Assembly (NCBI GenBank): GCA_030144725.1
Contig: JASKMD010000029.1
Span: 6,619,538 to 6,683,537 of the forward strand
DNA from: Haematococcus lacustris
Lineage: Eukaryota > Chlorophyta > Chlorophyceae > Chlamydomonadales > Haematococcaceae
Length of the DNA stretch: 64,000 nt
Reading direction: 5' to 3'
Part shown: piece after piece, positions 55,826-64,000 of the stretch
How positions within the stretch are numbered: the stretch's first letter is position 1
Layout: every line of letters starts with the position of its first letter
The notes under the pieces: generated by a model
What the model saw: only the letters and a program-made list of their open reading frames with translations
Told to the model about the DNA's origin: nothing
The model's database searches: none
Translations under genes and position numbers: made by a program

Positions 55826-58599
55826 TCAAACTTTCTGCCTCTTTGCCTTGGCGCGGAGGCGTTCCTGCTCCCTTAACTCCTCTAGCAGGTCCTCCTTGCG
55901 GCCTGCAGCACCAGCAAGGCCAGGCATGAGTGGGTGCGGACTAGGAGCAAGGCGTGTCTGAGACGAATGGATGAAAAAGTGTGGGGCATGTGCAAGGCAC
56001 ACATGCCAAGCATGCCAAGTACAATGTGCAGCACATGCAGCTACCACATGCTTCACACTTGTCGAGCTGTCCAGACCAGGTTAGGTGCTCCTTGCGAAGC
56101 ACAGTGTTAGATTGCTTTGTCTCATGGCCCACTAGCTCATGATATGGCCCACCCACATTGCTGCAGCCCATCACTGCCTCTGGCTGGGCTGACTGTCCTA
56201 CCACTGGGCACTGCTCGCCCCTAGCCACATCCTGAAGAAGAGCGTGGGGTCACCACCCAGGGCCCCGCCCTCTGCTGCTCACCCACCTAGCTTGGCACTG
56301 CGCCGCTCCTCAGCTGCAATCTGTTGGAAGGACACCTCCATGTTGCGGTCGTCATCGTCTGCAGCCGAGAACCTAGGAGGGTGCAGCAACACAGTTCCAG
56401 TGAGGGAGAGGTCGAGTCAGGGAGGGCACAGGTCAAGTCAGGGAGGGGGTAAGTCAGGGAGGGCACTGGTCGAGTCAGAGACATTGCCAGCACTGGTTTG
56501 CTGTGTGAGGTCAGCTGAGACCATGTGGTGTCAGCAGGGGCAGGAGGGCACTAGAGGGGTGCAGCCATGAGCCCATGTCCTGAGACACAAACTCACACAC
56601 TGGAAGTGTGCCAGCCTGTATGTGAGGCTGTGGCTGCGAGCCAGGCGCTGACTTGCACGGAGGCTGTGGCGGTACTGCGCCCTGGCATGTGCTGTTCATG
56701 GCAGTGCATAATGATGGTACATGTACACGGCACCCACACACACGCCGGGGCACGCAACCCAGGCTGCCTTGCCAGCGTCCTCTGCTACTGCTCCGCAGCC
56801 CAAGCCACGTCAAGAAGGCCCGTTAAACTGTGTGAACACCCTCCTCCACCCCACCCCATCCTGGTCACACTCTCAGTGGCATTGGCCTGGGTGATAGGGG
56901 GTTGCACCGACGCACCCCTGCTGCCTTGCACCCTGGCTGCACCCACCCCTTTGGGCTACACCTGCCCTGACGCCTGATACCTGCACCCCTGCTTGCATGC
57001 CAGCCTTGTGACTCACTGCCCCTGGCAGGTGGCTGGACACTGCCTCACTTGCGGGGGTCATAGCCAGTGACTTTCCGGATGGCACTGCGCCAGTCCAGCT
57101 CCTGCTCATCATCCTCATCCACCACAAAGTCATCCTCGTACTCGTCCAGGTCATACTGCAGCACCCACACAAAACAACTGACTCTAACATCAATAGCTAC
57201 AGCATACAGCCATGGCTAGGTGGTCCAGTCACCAGACACACTGCCCATATTGCCTCTGCTGCTGCTGCTGCTGCCGCCACTGCTGTTGCCGGTGCTGCTG
57301 CAATTGCTGCAGCTGCTAATGGAGACAAAGGATGACGCAGTCGCTGTCCTGCCCAGGCTCGTCCTATCGAGGCCCATGTGTAGCCAAAACTGGCAACAAC
57401 AGTGCGGCCTAACAGCTGGCCACCCAGTCCCTTCGAACCCTGCATCCAGGCAAGCACCTCTTGGCTACACACCTCACTGGGGCGAGGTCTGCCCTTGGCC
57501 ATCCCGTTGCTCTGCCTGTACTGGGCGCCCTGCAGCCAGGTGCCAGCAGCGGTGGGTCAGCAACGGGCACCTGCCTGCTGGCTGAGCTGCCTGCTGGCCC
57601 TGAGCAGCTGCCCTGCCCCTCACATGCCTGGTGACAGCCAGGTTCAGACATTTCCCTCGTGACAGTCAGGTGCTGTGAGAGCTGCGCCACAGACCTTGTT
57701 GGCTTGTTGCTACTGTGCGACAGCCCCAGCAGACTTGCTGCTGCTGTGTGTTGCCCTGCTGACGACTGATGCCTAGCTGCATGCGCAGTATGTGCTCAGA
57801 GGCCTCGCCATGCACTGTGTGCTGTGCACTGATGCATGGCGGACTTGCAGTCATGGTGTGCCCGCACACTCCCACACTGTGGCGTGAGTCTGACCTGTAA
57901 GCCACCGCCTGCTCGCATGGGAGGTGCCCCTGGCCGCATGCCATGAGGCGCCATGCCAGGCCGTTGCTGCTGGCCTTGCTGTTGCTGTGATCTGTGCTGC
58001 TGCTGCTGTGATGCTGACGCATGTTGCTTTGCTGCTGATTGTTGCTGGGATGGACCCTGCATGCTGTATGGTTTTGAGTTTTTTGCTGTGCACATAGCTG
58101 GCTTGCCTGGGTTGGGCCCAGGCTGGGGTGGGGTGGGCTTGCCGCCATTGCTCCTTGTGCCAGCTGGTATGGTGGGTGCTTTGGCAGCACTGCCATTGCC
58201 TGCTGTCATGCCCTTTGCCATCGCTGAGGCGGGGGGTGCGGGGGGTGCCTTGGTCATCAATGGCCTGCCATGCTTGCGTGGAGCAGTCTGGCCTGCACTG
58301 CCTGTGGGTTGCTTTAGCGAGGGTGTTTTGGACCGAACTGGCCCAGTGCCATCGAGGTCGTCAAACGCTGAGGCATAGTCTGAGTCACTTTCTTTCTTGG
58401 GCTTCAACACTGGTGCAAGGGGTGGTTCAGCAGCTGGAGGGGGCTGCTTGCTGTTCTGGTTGCTGCTCTGTAATGTTTTTGCTGTCCGGCGAGCTGCTTC
58501 TCTGGCCTCTTGAAGATCTCGCTGGTATTGAAGCCGTGCCAGCGCTTCTCTGTCCACACATGCCTCACGAGTTGACAGAGGCCCGCCGAATAATGACAT
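55826..58599 (-). CDS. SPT2: SPT2 chromatin protein (histone H3-H4 chaperone)
   Basis: Exons 58599-57895, 57155-57049, 56372-56287 and 55902-55826 give 324 residues. The first 235 are a disordered Pro/Ser/Gln/Lys-rich region after MSLFGGPLSTREACVDREAL. The conserved C-terminal SPT2 box follows: YEDDFVVDEDDEQELDWRSA, IRKVTGYDPRKFSAADDDD, NMEVSFQQIAAEERRSAKLG and RKEDLLEELREQERLRAKAK. SPT2 binds H3-H4 tetramers and keeps nucleosomes in place during transcription in the nucleus; the acidic segment plus the MEV-F-I--EE-RS helices are the histone-binding part. Short for the family, which usually runs 330-690 residues. An extra exon between 57894 and 57156 cannot be excluded. Confidence 0.88.
57256..57318. 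repeat. CTG-rich tract in SPT2 intron 1
   Basis: Interrupted CTG/CCG units in the SPT2 intron between exons 1 and 2. Confidence 0.7.
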
Positions 58600-58934
58600 C
58601 CGAAGCTACTGGAACAATGTCGTGCCGAGAGCTTTTGCACAGTTGCGGTGTCACACGTATGGCTCGTCTCTCCGCAGGCTACTGCGATGGGGCACGGCAG
58701 TAGCGTAGCACAGCGTCGGCCGCGTATCCACAGCTTGTGCTGGGCAATAGGCCAAGCATGGAATTTGCGAGGAAGTTTACGAGGAGGTGTGAAAAAGTGC
58801 ACAGGCGTAGACACACCTCTCGACTTGCTACTTTATGTCTTTCAAGGGAGTAGTGGAGCACACATGCCGCTGTTGATGCTGCACACAGAGTTCAGCATAT
58901 CTCCTGTACTATGACAACAACAGTAATAGCCAGC
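58600..58934. promoter_or_regulatory. Upstream region of SPT2
   Basis: About 335 bases before the SPT2 start, presumed promoter. No motif can be named. Confidence 0.4.
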
Positions 58935-59150
58935 AGGGGCTACAACTAGGGGCAACGTTATCTGCAACCTGTGATTGATGTCCAGGACTCCTAATTTCCT
59001 GTCCCAACCCCTCACGAGGGGGGATGTCTTGAATGCATGGAGTACACCTCCCACACACATGGCATGGTCGCCTACCACCTACACAATTGGGAAAGGGCTA
59101 TAGCCTAGAGTTGGCATGGCAAATATGCACTGACAAGGGGCCACTCTACT
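58935..59150 (-). repeat. Solo Fanzor 3' block (copy C, both halves)
   Basis: On the minus strand it carries, in order, TGCCATGCCAACTCTAGG, GGCTATAGCC (palindrome), GTGTAGGTGGTAGGCGACCATG, then CCCCTCGTGAGGGG (hairpin), AAATTAGGAGTCCTGGACATC and GGTTGCAGATAACGTTGCCCC. It joins the halves found separately at 1587-1728/8046-8150 and at 11385-11545/17498-17610, so it shows both belong to one element family. Confidence 0.6.
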
Positions 59151-59194
59151 GTGCATGTAAGGTAGATGTTTGGAGCTGTTGGCAGTACTTTGCT

Positions 59195-59360
59195 CTTGAT
59201 AGACAAATAAAACTCATTCAACAAGGAACAACATGTTTGCCAGCTACTCCAATCAGGTCGAAGCATCCTCAGTCGCACCCTTGATGACTGCCAACCCCAC
59301 ACCGGTGGCACTCTTTCCCACTGAACCACTGGGCATGTCATCAAAACTAACCATCTAACC
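59195..59360 (-). mobile_element. tRNA-derived SINE (copy 2)
   Basis: Minus strand: CCAGTGGTTCAGTGGGAAAG (clear A box TGGTTCAGTGG), GGGTGCGACTGAGG (B-box-like), GATGCTTCGACCTGATTGGA and TTGTTGAATGAGTTTTATTTG. Between SPT2 and SDR2. Confidence 0.7.
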
Positions 59361-59538
59361 GCCATCTAATCAGGGTGGCAGCACGCAGAGTGGGGTCCCC
59401 ACAGTGGCCGAGTTCTTGAGTGACCCCTGCTATATCTGCTGTGTGGCTGCCTCATGCAGACGCCTGATAGTTGTTTGCTCTTGTCACCTAGAGGACGACA
59501 GCCGAGCTGCACGGTTGTCTAGATCTGCCTGCTGGCCC

Positions 59539-62500
59539 TCAGGCCGCAGTCGCCATGTGGTGCTGCACCCCTCCGCCATGGCAGCAGCTCCTCTTGGCCA
59601 TCATTGCGTCTCGTGCCCGATCAGGGTGTCGGGGCACTGGGGGCATGGCCCCACTGCCCAGAATGTCCTCCAGCACTTTCACGGCTTCTTCAAACAACCT
59701 GACATGTGAGCAGGAAGCACTTAATCAGGCGCACACTGGCAATGGGCATGGCATGTTTGAGGTCACATGTGGGACATGTGAGCAGGAAGCAATCTGTCAC
59801 ACCCACACATTTTCAGCAACCAGCATTTGTGAATGTTTTGGCCCACCAAGGCCCAGGCCTAGGCATATGCTCTGTGTGTGAAGTCAGACTTTGTGTGTGT
59901 GGTGCCACATGTGTGACAACTTTACCCAGGCGTGATTGCAACAGCTTTAATGCAGAGTGACAACCTGATACAAAAGCCAGTTGTGGGAGAAGCATGGTCC
60001 TACTGAGACAAAGCACGGAGGGCAAACTGCCAGCCCCACAAATGGGGGCTGGCACTCACCGCCAGCAGGTGACAGGATTGTGAGCAGCCCAAGTGCCGGG
60101 TTGGCGCTCTGTAGCGTGCCACTGCAAGCAAGGTGGGGGCCATGCCGTGCTGGCAGCATATCACGTGATGCTCCTAGCTTATTCCCAGACACAATCGCGC
60201 ATTGCACTGCACTGCACTGCACTGCACTGCACTGCACTGCACTGCACTGCACTGCACTGCACTGCACTGCACTGCACTGCACTCTGTATATTTGTGCTGC
60301 ACTGCACTGCACTGCACTGTGCTGCGCTGTGTGCACACGGGAGGAGGGAGGCAGCGGAGGCCCGTGTTGTCAAGAACGTCTAAAAGACCGATGTCTCTGC
60401 CCTAATCCCGAACTCCCTGCCCTATTGGAGGTGGGCGGAGAATGCTGGCCTGGACCTCACGCTCTCATGGCCTCAGTGCTGCCTGCTTGCCCTCAGACCG
60501 CGGTGGCCATGCAGAGCTGCACCCCTCCACCCTGGCAGTGCTTGTGTTGGCTGAGCAGCAGTGCTGCTGTCTGCCAGCTGTGGCCCTGGCTGTGGCCCTG
60601 CAGGGACCATGGGCAGCTTTGAGCCCTGTGGAGGCGGCAGCGTGGCAAACCCATCATCGGACTCACCATGCCCAGCAGGTTGGGGCCAAAGTAGCCAAAG
60701 CCCTTCCCTGCACAGCATGGCCCAGGTGCCAGGACGCAACAGGCTGCAGGTCACCCAGCAGGTTGCATGCAACACAAGGCGCTGGCTGGACTGGCTGGCT
60801 GGCTGGACACTGTGTCAGCAGCATGACACCAACAAGGCCAGGCCATGTGCCAGTGGGCTGCCCTCCAGCCTGCCTGATGCCCACCGGTGAGGGGCGCGGC
60901 AGTGGCTGCATACAGCATACTCCATGCCCCATGGTAAGGGGTCTGACCCATTACCCGGGCATTCACTGATATGAGCCTGCAGCCACAGCCGTGAAGTCAG
61001 GGGAGTATGGGTCAGCTTCAGCTGCCACCATGTCCCTGGCTGCACACCCTCATCTGAACCTGGCACCAGGAGCCCTCAAGCATGTCTGCCTGCCAGGCCC
61101 ATATCCTTGCCTCTTGCCTGCCTGGCTGCTTCTCTCCTGGCCTGTCTGCCCACCTCACATGCGCTGTTTGACCCCGAGCCAGCTACCACTCCCCCTCGCC
61201 CCCGTTTGCACTGGTGGCCAAGTGCAGCTGGAGGGGTGACAGGTGGGGGGTTCAACTCCTGAGCTCACTTGGCTGCAAGGTAGTTTTTGACATCCACTTT
61301 CTGAGACCCAGGCGTGAACACCACCCCTGCACACAGACACATACTCCACCCTCAGTGGCACAGGGACAGGGGCCTACCCACCTTCCCATGTGCATGTGCA
61401 TGCCTGTTTGAACCCTCCACAACATCAGGCTTCATCTTGCTGCTGTGTGTCAAGCCCCTGCCCTTCCTTCTCCCAGCCTGGCTGAACCCGTTACTCACCA
61501 GGGTGCACTGCAAACACGTCGATACCTTTATGCCGCACCCGCTCAGCCAGCTCCTTGGCGAACATGATCTCTGCAGCAGCCCACCAGGCAGTGTAGGGCA
61601 GCAAAGAGCGGCCAGCCAAGCGGCGAGGCAGCACTCAGCAGCTTGAGGTGGCAGGGAGCAGGGACAAGGAAGGTGGTGGTGAGGTTAGGAGACAGGTGTA
61701 GGGAGCAAGGCAGAGTCACCCACTCCAGCACGCTGCTTACCCCAAACCTTGGCCACAGCGTAAGGCGTTATGCCGCTGTCTTTGAACTTGTCTCCCCTGT
61801 GTAGCACATGCAGGTGGCCCACCTGTGAGGCTCCAACGCGGCGGCTGCTGTTGATGCTCACAGAGTAGCAGCAAGCTCTTTGGTGTCTGTGAGGTTGCCA
61901 TGCCATGGCCATGGGCATCGCCACTCTCTGTGCCCAGCCACCCTGCCCAGCCACCCTACCCAGCCACCCTGCCCAGCCGGGCGTAGTTGTCCTGCCCCAC
62001 CTCCTTCTTCGTAGGATGTCACCCGACCACCCACCTCATGTTATCAAAGCTGGCAAAGGCGCCCAGCGGCCACTCAGCCTCCGAGGACACAAACACGATG
62101 CGGCTGCCTGGCACCATGCAGTCAATGGTGCCCAGAGCCAGCAGCGCAGCAGAGTAAAAGTCAATGGCCAGTGTCTGCTCCAGCCCTTCTTGCGTCTGCA
62201 CCACAACCACCACAACCACCACAACCACCATGCAGTGGCATGCATGTGAAGCCTGTTGTAATCTGCAGCAGTATTGAAGGCTGGGCGCAGGCATGTGCAG
62301 CGAGGTAGCAGTATTTAAGGTGACAATGCTCGTGGCTTTCATGAGTCACAGTGTTGGTAAGTGCGATGATGGACTGTATGTGAATATACGTCACACCCAG
62401 CTGCCTCCCATGAGGCCCTTGATTAGACAGTGCAAACAAAACTCAATCAACAAGGAATAACATGTTTGCCTGTGGGTAATCTCACTCAGCCGCTCCAATC

Positions 62501-64000
62501 AAGTTGAAGCATCCTCGGTCGTACCCTTGATGACTGCCAACCCCACACCAGTGGCACGTTGCATCCCCGCCAACTGGGGACCACTGGGCACCTCATCAAA
62601 ACTAACAGCTTAGTGCTTGTGAGGCTAGGCCATCATTGCGTCTTGCGCCCGATCAGGGTGTTGGGGCATTGGGGTCAATGCACTGCACTGCACCGCAATA
62701 TTCTCATCCCCTGCCATATTGGAGATGGGCGGTAAATGCTGGCCTGGACCTCACGCTCTCATGGCCTCAGTGCTGCCTGCTTGCCCTCAGACCGCGGTGG
62801 CCATGCAGAGCTGCACCCCTCCGCCCTTGATTACACAGTTAGTCAAGCAGGGAGTGCATGACGTGGTGTGGAGCCTGCGACAACTCACCATGCGAAACGG
62901 GCCGGGGCACAGCACGCCTGCGTTGTTGATCAGGATGTCCACCTTCACTGAGCGCAACTGCTGGGCAGCACGCTGCACCTGGCTGCACAGCTCGCACAGT
63001 GCCAGTCCCGCAGCATGCACCACATCCCATGACTTTGAATGGCGGCATTCAGAGCAGACTGTAAGCCTCTGAGCATACCCAGCCATAACCTGCAGGCCTA
63101 GCCACCCGGGCGACTTGTCAGCTGTTGGGCAATGAAGGGGCATCAAGTAGAGAAAGTAACAAAGGTGCACCACCATGACTGCTTACCTTTGATACACAAC
63201 ACACAGAGGGGCACTGGCAGGATCATTCACATGGGTGTGATTTAATGACCCAAACAGGTGCCTGACACCAAGCTGTGAGGCCCCACTGGCCGGGCTCACC
63301 AACAAGTCGGATGGTGCCTTGGCATTGCATAGCAGGGCAACACTATTGCGGTCGACCAAAGCAAGTGCATCAGCTCGTCAGCCCTGTGAGCCTGGTTAGT
63401 GCCATGCCGGCGACACACCTCATGCACTCCATGTCCGCATGCAGGAGGTGCAGCTTGACTGGCCCCAGCTCCTTGGTGATCTTCTCCAGTGCGTCCTGGC
63501 CTTTCTCCATGTTGCGCACCACCATGTACACCTGCAGTAGCCGGGGTGTACAGACAGGCAGGCAGGCAGGCAGTGGGTGCTGCCTCAAGTCCAGTGGCTG
63601 CTGGGCGCTGCTGCTGCTGCTGCTGCTGCTACTCTTGCTGCTGCCGCCTTGCATCACCTCCGCTCCATTCTCTGCCAGCTTGCGGGTGGCCTCATACCCA
63701 ATGCCGCTGTTGGCGCCTGTCACCACTGCCACCTTGCCTGCAGGTAAGCGGTCAGAGGGCAGGGCGTTCGGTCGCCCAGGAGACGAAACCCTGGCTGGAC
63801 ACCTGCTGCCGCTTCCCGCCGTCCCGCGACCTCGGCCGGCCAGGCAATGGACAGGGTTAGCCATTGCCAAACCGCAGCGGGGCCGGAGAGGCAGCGCCCA
63901 CTAGCGCTCACAACGGCTTGAGTTCGCAGCCCAGCTCACACCACGTCAGTGTTCGCTGTCAGGGGCGTGGCGCCCCGCGTTGGCGCTAAGCGAGCACGCA
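59539..64000 (-). CDS. Short-chain dehydrogenase/reductase 2 (5' end beyond window)
   Basis: Exons seen: 63737-63658, 63531-63419, 62992-62889, 62195-62035, 61796-61741, 61570-61499, 60707-60667, 60121-60060 and 59698-59539. Exon 1 lies just past the right edge. Signatures match SDR1: TGANSGIG, KVDILINNAGVLCPGPFRM, SRIVFVSSEAEW, TPYAVAK (catalytic Tyr-xxx-Lys), KGIDVFAVHPGKGFGYFGPN, and the tail KVLEDILGSGAMPPVPRHPD. Exon 62195-62035 contains in one piece what SDR1 encodes in two exons. The last 20 residues differ from SDR1. Apart from exons 2-3 the proteins have clearly diverged, so a different substrate or condition is plausible. Confidence 0.86.
60206..60315. repeat. Pentanucleotide array (ACTGC)n
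   Basis: Fifteen perfect ACTGC units (60206-60280), a 15-base interruption, then about four more. In the SDR2 intron between exons 60707-60667 and 60121-60060. Confidence 0.95.
62200..62232. repeat. (ACCACA)n short array
   Basis: About five CCACAA/ACCACA units next to the acceptor of SDR2 exon 62195-62035. Confidence 0.7.
62430..62612 (-). mobile_element. tRNA-derived SINE (copy 3)
   Basis: Minus strand shares AGTCATCAAGGGT-CGACCGAGGATG, CTTCAACTTGATTGGAGCGG, GAGATTACCCACAGG and CCTTGTTGA-TGAGTTTTGTTTG with the other copies; the A-box region carries a small insertion. In the SDR2 intron between exons 62992-62889 and 62195-62035. Confidence 0.65.
63420..63985. repeat. Block almost identical to 54076-54667 (SDR1)
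   Basis: Exon 3, intron 2, exon 2 and about 240 bases of intron 1 are nearly letter-for-letter the same in both SDR genes, apart from repeat lengths and a few bases near the exon 3 end. Flanking sequence differs clearly. Confidence 0.85.

Overview
This looks like nuclear DNA of a green alga. It is GC-rich and packed with intron-dense genes (exons of 29 to 200 bases, introns of about 80 to 850 bases with GT-AG or GC-AG borders), trinucleotide and pentanucleotide repeats, and no operons. The thylakoid-lumen carbonic anhydrase resembles the CAH3 type known from Chlamydomonas, so a chlorophyte of the Chlamydomonadales (for example a Haematococcus-like alga) is the best guess; the genus is inference.

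Layout. 1-1.6 kb: 3' two exons of a Fanzor (eukaryotic TnpB-like) nuclease. 2.2-9.0 kb (-): ankyrin-repeat gene, 11 exons. 9-12.6 kb: intergenic island with two decayed Fanzor copies and a hAT-like transposase remnant. 13.3-14.5 kb (+): TXNDC9. 15.0-20.3 kb (-): copine/RGLG-type vWA protein. 20.7-23.2 kb (+): SLC17-type MFS transporter, divergent from the copine gene. 23.3-27.6 kb (+): AMBRA1-like WD40 protein. 28.6-29.2 kb (-): small basic protein running into a Fanzor relic. 30.0-31.8 kb (+): CAH3-type carbonic anhydrase. 32.7-35.2 kb (-): divergent Fanzor pseudogene. 35.4-36.8 kb (+): COP9 signalosome subunit 8. 38.2-44.6 kb (-): TMEM135-like membrane protein. 45.3-46.5 kb (+): coiled-coil ORF interrupted by a 20-base segment. 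47.9-49.2 kb: element with inverted repeats. 50.2-54.8 kb (-) and 59.5 kb to the window end (-): paralogous short-chain dehydrogenases. 55.8-58.6 kb (-): SPT2 histone chaperone.

The exon models for the ankyrin, TXNDC9, copine, MFS, AMBRA1-like, CAH3, CSN8, TMEM135-like, SDR1 and SPT2 genes were joined by hand at consensus splice sites. Each gives one open frame of whole codons (473, 243, 339, 437, 1018, 322, 198, 647, 319 and 324 residues). They remain predictions without transcript support. The genes are unrelated housekeeping genes and do not form a pathway.

The most interesting signal is the Fanzor family. There are one intact-looking partial gene, four broken or truncated coding copies, one short coding fragment, and a conserved, hairpin-containing 3' noncoding block that follows the stop codon in three copies and also occurs alone at three other places. 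That block is where an omegaRNA (guide scaffold) would be expected. Secondary signals are a cluster of GC-AG introns, three pentanucleotide arrays in introns, a tRNA-derived SINE family, a probable gene-conversion tract plus an intron presence/absence difference between the SDR paralogs, and a possible inverted-repeat transposon.
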